A stretch of DNA of 64,000 bases from JAFTYO01 sp045611785 (GCA_045611785.1 JAZKXV010000028.1:1-64000); one strand, 5' to 3'. Shown: positions 25,608-34,604, numbered from the stretch's first letter. Numbers and translations: made by a program. The notes: a model not told the origin generated them from the letters alone.

Positions 25608-28001
25608 TTAATTTCTTAATTCTCCGCCGGTTTTTTTACCGACTTCAATGATTACTTTATTCATTAAATTTTCAATATCTTTATCAGTGAAAGTTTGTTC
25701 TACAGGTTGGAATGTAACACTTAGAGCAACTGATTTTTTATTTTCAGGTAAGTTTTCACCTTCATAAATATCAAAAATTCTAACATCTGTTATGTAGTTT
25801 CTGTCAGCATTTTTCGCTGCTGCTAAAATACTTGAAGCATCTATATTTTTATCAACCACAAAAGCTAAATCTTTATCAAGCGGTTGGAAATTAGATAATT
25901 GAAGTTTCTTTTTAGCTTTATCTTGGTTGTTTCTTGGCAACGGAACGTTATCAATATAAACTTCAAAAGCCATAACTCTGCCTTTGATACCAAGTTTTTT
26001 TGTAACGCTTGGATGAAGCTCTCCAAAATAGGCTAATACATTTTTACCCAAACGTATAGATCCGCTTCTGCCTGGGTGATAATAGTTTGGAGCATCACGA
26101 CATATTTGTAAGTTTTCATACGGACCTTTTGCTGCAGCAATAACAGCTATAGCATCTGCTTTTACATCGAAAACATCAAAGTTACGAGATGTTGCTGACC
26201 AATCTTTTTTTGAGGTTTGGCCAACTCTTATGCCGGTAGCAACTGTTAATTGTTCTTTCGGGTTTCTACCATAAAATTCCGGACCTACTTCAAAAATAGA
26301 AACATCAGAATAACCTTTTGTTATATTGTTTTTTGCCCCTAATAATAAATTAGGCAATATTGATGGGCGCATTTGATCTAAATCTGAAGCAATAGGGTTT
26401 TGAATTAAAACAGCATCTTGCTGATTTTGTTTCATAAAATCTTTTGCAATTTTAGATGATGTGAAACTCCATGTAACTGTTTCAAACATACCTCTTGATG
26501 CAAGTTCGTGTTTGATTGTTACGATGTTTGTTTGTAATGGGCTTAAAGTTTGTTTAGGTAAGTTTGCGCTAGGTAAACTAATTGCCGGAATTTGATCTAA
26601 GCCAACCATACGGACAACTTCTTCAACCAAATCGTGTTCGCCTTCAATATCTCCACGCCATGATGGAGAAACAACTTTGATTTTTTCAGCTTCGATTGTT
26701 GTTTCAAAACCTAAATTGTTTAAGATTTGTATAATTTTTTCTTGTTGAATATCTATACCTATAAAATCTTTTATACGAGAAGGTCTGATGTATGCTGTTT
26801 TTGTTGGTATATCTTCAGAACCGCAAATTATTTGTTCGGAAGCTTCGCCACCGCAAATTTGTAAAATAAGCGCAGTTGCATAATCTGATCCTAAAATGTT
26901 TGATTTAGGGTCAACCCAACGCTCATAACGATATCTCGAATCTGATTCAATACCATATTTACGTCCTGTTCTAGCTATAACAGAAGGTGTAAACAATGCG
27001 CTTTCCAATAAAACGTTGGTTGTATCTTCTGAACATCCTTTGTTTAGTCCGCCCATAATACCGCCTAAGCATTGGATACCTTCGTCATCACAAATACCTA
27101 AAGACAAAGTATCTAAATCATATTCTTTTTCTTCTAATGATATAAATTTTTCGTTTTCTTTTGCCATACGAACGGTAATGTTGCCGCAAAGTTTATCGGC
27201 GTCAAAAACGTGCAAAGGACGTGCTAAGTCATAGTTAATATAGTTTGTAATATCCACCAGAGGAGAAATTGAGCGTAAACCTATAGCTGTTAATCTGTCT
27301 TTTAACCATTTAGGTGTTTGAGCCTTATTGTTAACATTTTTAATATATCGACCGATATAAACAGGGCAAGCATCAACGTTTTCAACCTTAATAGATATAG
27401 GGCTCTTAAAAGTAGAAGATGTTTTTTGTATGTTTAATGGTTTTAAACTACCAAGACCTGCTGCAGCTAAGTCGCGAGCGATACCTCTAACACCTAAGCA
27501 TTCTGCTCTATTGGGTGTGATTGCAACTTCAATTACAGGGTCAAAATTTAAAATATCTGCAGCGGCAACACCAATTTGAGTGTTAGGATCAAGTTCAATA
27601 ATTCCGCTATGATCTTCTCCTATACCGAGTTCTTTTTCGGAACACATCATACCAAAGCTTTCTATTCCACGTATTTTTCCAACTTTTAATACTTCGTTGT
27701 AACATGGAATTAGCGTGCCTGCAGGTGCAAAAATACCAACTAAACCTTCTTTAACATTTGGAGCTCCGCAAACAACCTGAAACTTTTCTTTTCCAGTATT
27801 AACACTTAACAAATGTAAGTGATCAGAATCGGGGTGCATAGTAACATTTTCTGCACGAGCTGTGATAAAACCTTTTAAATTTTCGGCAGAATTTATAACT
27901 TCTTCAACCTCTAAACCGATTTGTGTTAAGGTTTTTACAATTGTATCTAAATCAGCAGTTGTTTCCAAGTGCTCTTTTAACCATGATAATGTAAATTTCA
28001 T
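25608..28001 (-). CDS. pheT: Phenylalanyl-tRNA synthetase beta subunit
   Basis: 797 aa, full length. N-terminal tRNA-binding OB domain (about 40-150, ITARAENVTMHPDSDHLHLL), B3/B4 editing domain in the middle (RGIARDLAAAG near 173), B5 domain near 400-470, the catalytic-like core and a C-terminal ferredoxin-like anticodon-binding domain (FQPLDKDLAFVVD near 700). Overlaps the pheS stop by 4 bases (ATGA), so the two subunits are translated together. Confidence 0.97.
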   Translation of the reverse strand: MKFTLSWLKEHLETTADLDTIVKTLTQIGLEVEEVINSAENLKGFITARAENVTMHPDSDHLHLLSVNTGKEKFQVVCGAPNVKEGLVGIFAPAGTLIPCYNEVLKVGKIRGIESFGMMCSEKELGIGEDHSGIIELDPNTQIGVAAADILNFDPVIEVAITPNRAECLGVRGIARDLAAAGLGSLKPLNIQKTSSTFKSPISIKVENVDACPVYIGRYIKNVNNKAQTPKWLKDRLTAIGLRSISPLVDITNYINYDLARPLHVFDADKLCGNITVRMAKENEKFISLEEKEYDLDTLSLGICDDEGIQCLGGIMGGLNKGCSEDTTNVLLESALFTPSVIARTGRKYGIESDSRYRYERWVDPKSNILGSDYATALILQICGGEASEQIICGSEDIPTKTAYIRPSRIKDFIGIDIQQEKIIQILNNLGFETTIEAEKIKVVSPSWRGDIEGEHDLVEEVVRMVGLDQIPAISLPSANLPKQTLSPLQTNIVTIKHELASRGMFETVTWSFTSSKIAKDFMKQNQQDAVLIQNPIASDLDQMRPSILPNLLLGAKNNITKGYSDVSIFEVGPEFYGRNPKEQLTVATGIRVGQTSKKDWSATSRNFDVFDVKADAIAVIAAAKGPYENLQICRDAPNYYHPGRSGSIRLGKNVLAYFGELHPSVTKKLGIKGRVMAFEVYIDNVPLPRNNQDKAKKKLQLSNFQPLDKDLAFVVDKNIDASSILAAAKNADRNYITDVRIFDIYEGENLPENKKSVALSVTFQPVEQTFTDKDIENLMNKVIIEVGKKTGGELRN

Positions 28002-29107
28002 CGAGTTTGTCCTCCATTGTTACTTAGTCCGCCTGTTAATGAAGAGAAATCAAGCGGTGAGAATCCATAATTTTTAAGCCAACGAATGTCAGATTCAAAG
28101 AATGTTCTTAAATCCGGAATGCCATATTTGAGCATAGCAAGTCTGTCTATACCTACACCAAACGCAAAACCTTGATATTCATCAGGATCAATACCTCCTG
28201 CTCTTAAAACATTTGGATGAACCATTCCGCATCCTAAAATTTCGAGCCAATCGTTTCCGGCACCAATTTTAAGATCTGTTTTAGTTTTTAAACAACCTAT
28301 ATCCATCTCAGCAGATGGTTCGGTAAAAGGAAAATAAGATGGACGATAACGAACAGGCACCTCATCGAGTTCAAAGAATGTTTTTACAAAATCATATAAA
28401 CAACCTTTTAAATGAGCCATTGTTGTTGTTTTATCAATAACCAATCCTTCAACCTGATGAAACATCGGTGTATGGGTAGCATCATAATCGGAACGGTATG
28501 TTCTTCCCGGTGCAATAATGCGAATCGGTGGTTTTTTGTTTTCCATTGTTCTGATTTGAATACCTGATGTATGTGTACGAATAACATAAGAGTTATCCAT
28601 ATCAAAATTTCCATCGTTTGTGTTTGGAATATAGAAAGTATCTTGCATTTGACGAGCAGGATGGTTTTGCGGCATATTTAACGCATTAAAGTTGTGAAAC
28701 TGATCCTCAATATCCGGGCCTTCAGCAACCTCAAATCCCATTTGACCGAATATTGCAACAACCTCTTCATAAATTTTTGAAACAGGGTGTATTCTACCTT
28801 GAGTTTCAGGTCTTACCGGCAAGGTTATATCAATGGTTTCGTTTTTTAATTTTTCATCTAAAGCTTTTTTTTCTAAAATTTCTTTTTGCTCAGATAATGC
28901 GTTTTCAATTTCTGTTTTGATTTGGTTGAGCTTTTTACCCATTTCAATTTTTTGTTCTAACGGTAAAGCACCAAGTTGTTTCATTTGTTCAGTAATGGTA
29001 CCTTTTTTACCCATTGAAGATATGCGTATATCTTCAAGCGATTTTATATCAGTGGCAACGTTTATATTGTTTAATATTTGCGTTTTTAAACTTTCAATAT
29101 CTTCCAT
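27998..29107 (-). CDS. pheS: Phenylalanyl-tRNA synthetase alpha subunit
   Basis: 369 aa. N-terminal coiled coil (about 1-100) that contacts tRNA, then the class II core: HPVSKIYEEVVAIF, VIRTHTSGIQIRTM (motif 2 region), and GFAFGVGIDRLAMLKYGI (motif 3, near 325-342). Starts shortly after the rplT terminator; heterotetramer with PheT. Confidence 0.97.
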   Translation of the reverse strand: MEDIESLKTQILNNINVATDIKSLEDIRISSMGKKGTITEQMKQLGALPLEQKIEMGKKLNQIKTEIENALSEQKEILEKKALDEKLKNETIDITLPVRPETQGRIHPVSKIYEEVVAIFGQMGFEVAEGPDIEDQFHNFNALNMPQNHPARQMQDTFYIPNTNDGNFDMDNSYVIRTHTSGIQIRTMENKKPPIRIIAPGRTYRSDYDATHTPMFHQVEGLVIDKTTTMAHLKGCLYDFVKTFFELDEVPVRYRPSYFPFTEPSAEMDIGCLKTKTDLKIGAGNDWLEILGCGMVHPNVLRAGGIDPDEYQGFAFGVGIDRLAMLKYGIPDLRTFFESDIRWLKNYGFSPLDFSSLTGGLSNNGGQTR

Positions 29108-29126
29108 TTTTTTTACCTTTATATAT

Positions 29127-29164
29127 AAAAAGAGTCATCTTGGACTGCCAAGAGGACTCTTTTT
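29127..29164 (-). terminator. Terminator/attenuator between rplT and pheS
   Basis: AAAAGAGTC..CTTGG pairs with CCAAG..GACTCTTTT, U-rich on the minus strand. It lies between rplT and pheS on the same strand, so partial readthrough could set pheST levels. Confidence 0.75.
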
Positions 29165-29183
29165 ACTTTAATTACTGTCTTAC

Positions 29184-29543
29184 TTATTTGTTAAGAGCCG
29201 CTTTGGCAGAATCTACCAGTTTAGCAAAAGCTTGGGGCTCTTTCAAAGCGATATCAGCGAGAACTTTACGATCAAGTTCAATACCGGCTTTGTTAAGCCC
29301 ACTGATAAATCGTGAATAAGTCATATCATGAAGACGAGTAGCAGCATTGATACGTTGAATCCATAAAGCTCTGAAACTTCTTTTCTTTGCTCTACGATCG
29401 CGGTATGCATATTGCAAACCTTTTTCAACTTTTTCAACAGCAACTCTAAATACATTTTTATTACGACCTCTATAACCTTTAGCCATATCAAGAATTTTTT
29501 TATGGCGAGCATGTGCGGTCATACCTCTTTTAACACGTGACAT
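29184..29543 (-). CDS. rplT: 50S ribosomal protein L20
   Basis: 119 aa, highly basic. MSRVKRGMTAHARHKKILDMAKG start and RDRRAKKRSFRALWIQRINAA core are diagnostic. L20 binds 23S rRNA early in 50S assembly and represses its own operon in several bacteria. Co-transcribed with rpmI (13 bases apart). Confidence 0.98.
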   Translation of the reverse strand: MSRVKRGMTAHARHKKILDMAKGYRGRNKNVFRVAVEKVEKGLQYAYRDRRAKKRSFRALWIQRINAATRLHDMTYSRFISGLNKAGIELDRKVLADIALKEPQAFAKLVDSAKAALNK

Positions 29544-29556
29544 ATCTTATTCCTCC

Positions 29557-29754
29557 TTACAAATACGGTAAAAACTTTTTAACAATTTGAACATCTGACT
29601 CACTTAACAATAGAGAGCCGCGAGCTTGTCTTTTCATTTTTGAAGTTTTGCAGAAGAGGCAGTGTCTCTTAAATGCATGGTTTCTTTTTAATTTGCCGGT
29701 TCCGGTAACGCTGAAGCGTTTTTTAGCGGCACTTTTAGTTTTTAATTTTGGCAT
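29557..29754 (-). CDS. rpmI: 50S ribosomal protein L35
   Basis: 65 aa basic protein: PKLKTKSAAKKRFSVTGTGK start, KRHCLFCKTSKMKRQARG centre. infC, the usual first gene of this operon, is not upstream here; instead a 560-bp gap with a leader hairpin and the divergent nrdD promoter region follows. Confidence 0.97.
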   Translation of the reverse strand: MPKLKTKSAAKKRFSVTGTGKLKRNHAFKRHCLFCKTSKMKRQARGSLLLSESDVQIVKKFLPYL

Positions 29755-29791
29755 TTTAAATCCTTCCTTTATAAATGGATTGTTATTAAAA

Positions 29792-29823
29792 GTGGTTAGG
29801 CATGCCTTTTTCGCCTAAACCAC
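29792..29823 (-). promoter_or_regulatory. Leader hairpin of the rpmI-rplT operon
   Basis: In the minus-strand transcript GTGGTTTAGGC pairs with GCCTAACCAC (one bulged U) about 40 bases before the rpmI ATG. Such a structure is where L20 autoregulation acts in other bacteria; that this is an L20 site is inference. Confidence 0.45.
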
Positions 29824-30050
29824 CAGTTAAAGCAAATTTCTTATACTCTCTTATTTATTTAAAAGCAAGTAAAATATTTTATTTTAATGGCAGAAAAAAC
29901 GACTCGATTTATGTGTTTTTTTCACTTAAAAATTTAATTTATACCATAGAGACTCACTTAAAGTTGTGTGTGTAACTTTTTTTGTGTTCTAATATCAATG
30001 GATTAGATATAACTGATTGAAAATGCTTAATATTTAAATAGTTAACAAAC

Positions 30051-30183
30051 TTATCCACGAATGATAAAAAAAAATCTGCCTATTTATAATGAGATAGAAT
30101 TTTTTTGTTTTTATTAACCATTTAATGCTTGAGGGATGAGATATATTTTTGCAATATGAAAATCGCAATAATCAATCGCAATA
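30051..30183 (+). promoter_or_regulatory. DnaA-like box and GCAATA repeats upstream of nrdD
   Basis: A near-consensus DnaA box TTATCCACG lies at 30051-30059. Further on, GCAATA recurs at 30151, 30165 and 30178 (14 and 13 bases apart); the last two are within exact direct repeats of AATCGCAATA (30161-30170 and 30174-30183). The rest of 29830-30200 is AT-rich without an ORF. Confidence 0.4.
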
Positions 30184-30206
30184 TCATTACTTAAAATTTT
30201 TTGTGT

Positions 30207-30253
30207 ATACTATATATTGTTTCTTTACTTTAAATTAATACAATATGTAGTAT
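30207..30253 (+). promoter_or_regulatory. Tandem NrdR boxes before nrdD
   Basis: Known NrdR sites are 16-bp palindromes with core C-w-A-T-A-T-A-T-w-G, usually in pairs about 31 bp apart. Here the core CTATATATTG at 30210-30219 is a full match and CAATATGTAG at 30241-30250 differs at one position; their starts are exactly 31 bp apart. NrdR should repress nrdD when ATP/dATP signal surplus. Confidence 0.8.
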
Positions 30254-30322
30254 ACAGCCTTAAAATGTTTAATGATAATAACTTTGGTTTAAAAATAGAT
30301 AAAACGGATAAGGAAACAATAA

Positions 30323-32386
30323 ATGTCAGAGTATAAATATGAAATGCCCAATGTTAAAAATGATAACGTTAGCATTGACCATGTTACAAAACGTGACGGC
30401 ACTTTAGCACCTTTTGATTCAAGCAAAATTTATAATGCTATATTAAAAGCCGGTTCCTCTACAAATGAATTTGGAGACCAAGAAGCATGGCTCTTAACAG
30501 CGAAAGTGTTAAAAGTTATGGAGCATAAATTTAGCGAATCGTTACCGACAATTGAACAAATACAAGATATTGTTGAACAAGTACTCATTTCTGACAATTA
30601 TTTTCAAACAGCAAAAGCATATATTTTATATAGAGATCAACGCAATCGTATTCGTTCTGATAAGAAAGTTATGGTTGATGTTGAAAGCTCAATCAATGAA
30701 TATTTGGAAAGATTGGATTGGCGTGTTAATGCAAATGCGAATCAGGGATATTCTAACGGTGGTTTAATATTAAACGTTTCAGGTAAGGTTACCGCAAACT
30801 ACTGGCTCAGCCATGTTTATCCTGCTGAAGTTGGTGAAGCTCATCGTAATGGTGATATTCATATCCATGATTTGGATATGCTTGCAGCATATTGTGCAGG
30901 CTGGTCTTTGAAAAACTTGCTTCATGAAGGTTTTAATGGTGTTCCAGGTAAAACAGAAGCTGGTCCTGCAAAACACTTATCAGCAGCCGTTGGTCAAATG
31001 GTAAACTTTATGGGAACTTTGCAAAATGAGTGGGCAGGAGCACAAGCTTTTTCTTCTGTTGACACATATTTAGCTCCTTATATTCGTAAAGATGGTCTTA
31101 GCTATGAGCAAGTTGAACAATCTATGCAAGAACTTATTTACAATTTGAATGTTCCTTCTCGTTGGGGTTCACAAACACCATTTACAAATTTTACATTTGA
31201 CTGGGTATGTCCTGAAGATTTAAGAGATAAACACCCAATTATTGCAGGTGTTGAACAAAGCTTTACTTATGGCGATTTAAAAGAAGAAATGGCTATGATT
31301 AATAAGGCTTATATCACTGTTATGATGAGAGGTGATATAAAAGGTCGTCCATTTACTTTCCCAATTCCTACATACAATATGACATGGGATTTTCCTTGGG
31401 AAGATGAAAACACATTGTTGTTGTTTGAAATGACAGCTAAATATGGTTTACCTTATTTCCAAAACTTCTTAAACTCTGTATTAAAACCGGGACAAATTCG
31501 TTCAATGTGTTGCCGTTTGCAACTTGATTTGCGCGAATTGTTAGCAAAAGGAAATGGTTTGTTCGGTTCTGCGGAACAAACAGGTTCTGTGGGGGTTGTA
31601 ACATTTAACTGTGCTCGTTTAGGTTATGTATATAAAGGTGATGAAGCAGGTCTTTTCGGTCGTGTTGATGAATTGATGAATATTGCTCGTACATCTTTAG
31701 AAATTAAACGTAAAGTTATTGAAAGACTTATTCAAAATGGTTTGTTCCCATTTACAAAACGTTATTTAGGTACACTTCGTAATCACTTTTCAACAATTGG
31801 TGTTAACGGTATAAATGAAATGATCAGAAACTATACCAATGATGAACACAATATTTCTGACGAGTGGGGACAAGCATTTGCTGTTAAATTCTTAGATTAT
31901 ATCAGAGAAAAAATGGTAAAAATTCAAGAAGAAACAGGCCATATGTATAATCTTGAAGCAACTCCTGCAGAAAGTGCAACATACAGATTTGCACGTGAAG
32001 ATAAGAAAAGATACAAAGATATTATTCAAGCCGGTACAAAAGAAGACCCATATTATACAAACTCTTCTCAACTTCCGGTCGGATTTACTGATGATCCGTT
32101 TGAAGCTCTTGATTTGCAGTCTGAATTACAAACAAAATACACAGGTGGAACAGTGTTGCACTTGTATATGGGACAACGCATTTCATCAGCAAAGGTTTGT
32201 CGTGATTTAGTTAAACGTGTTTTAACAAATTATCGCTTACCGTATATTACTATTACTCCTACCTTTTCAGTATGCCCAAAACATGGATACTTATCGGGTG
32301 AACATAAATTCTGCCCACTTTGTGATGAAGAGAAAAAAGCAGAAAAAATTAAGGCATTAAAAGCCAAACAAGAAAATGTAGCTTAA
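30323..32386 (+). CDS. nrdD: Anaerobic ribonucleoside-triphosphate reductase, large chain lacking the glycyl-radical segment
   Basis: Class III ribonucleotide reductase that makes dNTPs without oxygen. 687 aa with an N-terminal ATP cone (VTKRDGTLAPFDSSKIYNAI, about 21-40), the ten-stranded barrel (GDIHIHDLDM, NVPSRWGSQTPFTNFTFDW) and near the C terminus the zinc site CPKHGYLSGEHKFCPLC. In other NrdDs this is followed in the same chain by the radical loop R-V-x-G-Y. Here the chain ends with EKIKALKAKQENVA and a TAA; the radical loop is encoded by the next ORF. Complex predicted with that small protein and NrdG. Confidence 0.93.
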   Translation: MSEYKYEMPNVKNDNVSIDHVTKRDGTLAPFDSSKIYNAILKAGSSTNEFGDQEAWLLTAKVLKVMEHKFSESLPTIEQIQDIVEQVLISDNYFQTAKAYILYRDQRNRIRSDKKVMVDVESSINEYLERLDWRVNANANQGYSNGGLILNVSGKVTANYWLSHVYPAEVGEAHRNGDIHIHDLDMLAAYCAGWSLKNLLHEGFNGVPGKTEAGPAKHLSAAVGQMVNFMGTLQNEWAGAQAFSSVDTYLAPYIRKDGLSYEQVEQSMQELIYNLNVPSRWGSQTPFTNFTFDWVCPEDLRDKHPIIAGVEQSFTYGDLKEEMAMINKAYITVMMRGDIKGRPFTFPIPTYNMTWDFPWEDENTLLLFEMTAKYGLPYFQNFLNSVLKPGQIRSMCCRLQLDLRELLAKGNGLFGSAEQTGSVGVVTFNCARLGYVYKGDEAGLFGRVDELMNIARTSLEIKRKVIERLIQNGLFPFTKRYLGTLRNHFSTIGVNGINEMIRNYTNDEHNISDEWGQAFAVKFLDYIREKMVKIQEETGHMYNLEATPAESATYRFAREDKKRYKDIIQAGTKEDPYYTNSSQLPVGFTDDPFEALDLQSELQTKYTGGTVLHLYMGQRISSAKVCRDLVKRVLTNYRLPYITITPTFSVCPKHGYLSGEHKFCPLCDEEKKAEKIKALKAKQENVA

Positions 32387-32420
32387 TTTAAACAATAAAG
32401 ATTTATTTAGGAGAATATAA

Positions 32421-32627
32421 ATGACCAATGTAATTGATATTAACGAAATCAAATTAGCAGATTCTGAAAGACAACCTTGCGAAATCTGGACACGTGTTAT
32501 GGGCTATCATCGTCCGGTTTCTGAATTTAATAAAGGTAAAAAGTCAGAATATTATACAAGAATTTGCTTTAGCGAAGAAAAAGCAGTTTGTGGTATCAAT
32601 CAAAACTTAGCAATGGCTGCAGAGTAG
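32421..32627 (+). CDS. Separate glycyl-radical domain of anaerobic ribonucleotide reductase
   Basis: 68 aa. CEIWTRVMGYHRPVSEFNKG (20-39) followed by KKSEYYTR aligns with the C-terminal radical loop of class III NrdD: R-V-x-G-Y, R-P, F-N-x-G-K, E, R, with Gly28 the expected radical site. It has its own Shine-Dalgarno (AGGAGA, 32409-32414) and ATG, 34 bases after the nrdD stop, so it is a translated small subunit and not a sequencing frameshift (no frame joins the two). NrdG next door should activate it. By analogy with GrcA/YfiD, a mobile radical domain for pyruvate formate-lyase. The match is seen; the function is inference. Confidence 0.85.
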   Translation: MTNVIDINEIKLADSERQPCEIWTRVMGYHRPVSEFNKGKKSEYYTRICFSEEKAVCGINQNLAMAAE

Positions 32628-32632
32628 TTTTA

Positions 32633-33349
32633 ATGGATACAGGCAATCCTATTATAATCGGCGATGTTGAATCTTTCAGCATCGTCGATTTTCCAAATAA
32701 GATAGCGGCAGTTGTTTTTATGCAGGGATGTCCTTGGAAATGTCCTTTTTGCTATAATTTAAGTTTACAAAAAATTGGTAAGCAGACAGAAACAGAATGG
32801 GCGTTTGAAACCTTAAAATGTTTATTAAAAAAGCGTAAGCCAATGTTAGATGCTGTGGTTTTTTCAGGTGGAGAACCTTTGCTTCAAGATGGTTTGGAAG
32901 AAGCTATCGATGAGGTTAAGGTTTTAGGTTATGAAGTTGGCTTGCATACCGGAGGTTTTAGACCTCAAATGTTAAAAAAAGTGATAAATAAAGTTGATTG
33001 GGTTGGCTTAGATATTAAAGCACCGATTGATGCCGGTAAGTATAAAGTAGCGACCGGATGTTTTGATAATGTTGAAAATATCAAAGAAAGTTTGAATATA
33101 TTAATAAAAAGCGGTGTTGATTTTGAATGCAGAACAACTTGTGACCCAAGAATTTTAAGCGTTGATGATATATATGAGATTGCAACATCATTAAAAGATT
33201 TAGGTGTAAAAGAATATTATTTACAAAAGTATCGTCCGATTGAAAGCGATAAAACAACCACAGACGATATGTGCGAATCGATAATAAACGATATTAAATT
33301 GTTAGATTTTTTAAAAACAAGTTTTGAAGTATATGATGTAAGAAAATAA
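32633..33349 (+). CDS. nrdG: Anaerobic ribonucleotide reductase activating protein (radical SAM)
   Basis: Generates the glycyl radical on the reductase with SAM and a 4Fe-4S cluster. 238 aa, the longer activase form. Cluster motif Cys33-x3-Cys37-x2-Cys40 (QGCPWKCPFCYN); the SAM GGEP motif in VVFSGGEPLL; VGLDIKAP downstream. Start at ATG 32633, six bases after the small radical-domain gene, so the three genes are co-translated. Followed by a terminator. Confidence 0.95.
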   Translation: MDTGNPIIIGDVESFSIVDFPNKIAAVVFMQGCPWKCPFCYNLSLQKIGKQTETEWAFETLKCLLKKRKPMLDAVVFSGGEPLLQDGLEEAIDEVKVLGYEVGLHTGGFRPQMLKKVINKVDWVGLDIKAPIDAGKYKVATGCFDNVENIKESLNILIKSGVDFECRTTCDPRILSVDDIYEIATSLKDLGVKEYYLQKYRPIESDKTTTDDMCESIINDIKLLDFLKTSFEVYDVRK

Positions 33350-33369
33350 GCACCGTTTTCACGGTGCTT
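33348..33369. terminator. Hairpin between nrdG and the outer-membrane protein genes
   Basis: Perfect 9-bp stem AAGCACCGT/ACGGTGCTT with TTTC loop; moderately U-rich on both sides and between convergent genes, so probably bidirectional. Confidence 0.75.
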
Positions 33370-33374
33370 AAAAT

Positions 33375-33911
33375 TTAAAATTTCCAACCCACACCAAGTC
33401 TGATGTTAGAATTGGAGAATCGTGTATAGCCCTTAGGTTGAGAACTGAACAAATGGCAAGCTTCAACGCCTAAAAAGAGCTGTTTCCATACAGTACACTG
33501 GTAACCGACTTTTGCTTTTAAATGAAATCCGTCGCTATAAAAACGGTCAGCAGGACACTGCGTTACGTCAGGAGTTTCAATATATCCGTAGTTTTGAAAA
33601 CCACCCATCAGATAAGCCTTATGTTTTTTACCCACAACGAAACCTAAAGAAGGACCGAAGGTTGTAAAATACTTGTTGCAAAGCTGATGGTTAATAGTTG
33701 TGGTACCAATGTCTAAATCGGCTCGTAAGAAAAAAGCCTCAAAGCCGATTGTTGTTCCGAAGACAGGTGTGTTACCGGTAAAGTTGTAGCCACCGTAAAG
33801 AGAAACGTCAAATTTGAGTTCATCTTTTGTTTTGTCAGCGTAGGGCTTAGCCTCTACAAAACCTACAGACACTATCGTTGCCAATAGGAATAAAATAATA
33901 CATTTTTTCAT
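33375..33911 (-). CDS. Small outer-membrane beta-barrel protein, copy 1
   Basis: 178 aa from ATG 33911 (MKKCIILFLLATIVSVGFVEA signal peptide); the longer frame adds an implausible second hydrophobic start. The mature part is built of alternating strands with aromatic girdles (FDVSLYGGYNF, FEAFFLRADLDIG, GPSLGFVVGKKHKAYLMGGF) and ends in GVGWKF, the terminal Phe read by the BAM machinery. About eight strands are likely. Related to the two genes upstream. Role unknown. Confidence 0.75.
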   Translation of the reverse strand: MKKCIILFLLATIVSVGFVEAKPYADKTKDELKFDVSLYGGYNFTGNTPVFGTTIGFEAFFLRADLDIGTTTINHQLCNKYFTTFGPSLGFVVGKKHKAYLMGGFQNYGYIETPDVTQCPADRFYSDGFHLKAKVGYQCTVWKQLFLGVEACHLFSSQPKGYTRFSNSNIRLGVGWKF

Positions 33912-34002
33912 AATCAATAAGTTTAATAAAAATAAAAAAGATATGGAAATAATAGCATAAAGATAAAAATTTATCAACCCATATTATATGTATTTAAAAT
34001 AA

Positions 34003-34036
34003 AAAGAAATAGCGTCAAATAATGAGGCTATTTCTT
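34003..34036 (-). terminator. Hairpin after outer-membrane protein copy 2
   Basis: GAAATAGC (34006-34013) pairs with GCTATTTC (34027-34034); U-rich on the minus strand. Terminates or separates copy 2 from copy 1. Confidence 0.6.
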
Positions 34037-34037
34037 C

Positions 34038-34544
34038 TTAAAAAGCATATCCGACACCTATACATACGTTGGTGTTGGAAAAATGTTGAGCACCTTTTTT
34101 GTTATCATGAAACAAATGGTTTACTTCATAATTTAAAAACAAATCCCTTGCGACAAAGTGTTGTATTCCTATTCTGGCAAGACCGTATATGTGGTCAGAT
34201 CTAAAATAATTCGGATTTTTTTTATTATTAATAAACCCGTAATTTTGTACACCAATCATCAAAAATACTTTTACTTTATTGCCATAATGCAAACCGATTG
34301 TAGGGCAGGCTGTTGTGAATCCTTCTGTACATAAGGGGTGGTTGATTTTTGTTTTTCCTATATCAATTCCCGCTCTTAAATATCCGTATTCAAAACCAAT
34401 TCTAGCTGTGAAAACAACAGCAGGGCTAACACAGTTCATTCCAAAATTTATGGTAGCATCATATTTGAGTTTATTATTAAAGTCTGAAGCATAAATTTTT
34501 GTAACCGATAATAAACAGAGTGTAAGTATAATAAGTCGTTTCAT
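34038..34544 (-). CDS. Small outer-membrane beta-barrel protein, copy 2
   Basis: 168 aa with signal peptide (MKRLIILTLCLLSVTKIYA). Shares with copy 1 the order of motifs: Y-L-R-A-G-I-D-I-G-K-T-K-I-N-H-P-L-C, TTACPTIGLHYGNKVKVFLM, GVQNYGFI, HLF, and a final GVGYAF. The conserved TKINHPLC (TTINHQLC in copy 1) suggests a common loop function. Terminal Phe as expected of outer-membrane barrels. Confidence 0.75.
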   Translation of the reverse strand: MKRLIILTLCLLSVTKIYASDFNNKLKYDATINFGMNCVSPAVVFTARIGFEYGYLRAGIDIGKTKINHPLCTEGFTTACPTIGLHYGNKVKVFLMIGVQNYGFINNKKNPNYFRSDHIYGLARIGIQHFVARDLFLNYEVNHLFHDNKKGAQHFSNTNVCIGVGYAF

Positions 34545-34604
34545 AGAATAATTATTAAGTGTATTTATTTATATGCATTTTTTGTTTTAAGTCAATGTAT
34601 AAAT

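Noticed and set aside
29884..30300. FNR box before nrdD
   Set aside because: No TTGAT-N4-ATCAA match was found; only NrdR-type sites are supported.
32387..32420. Frameshift joining nrdD and the small radical gene
   Set aside because: A stop, a 34-base gap with Shine-Dalgarno and a new ATG separate them; a single indel cannot make one continuous protein without adding non-homologous residues.
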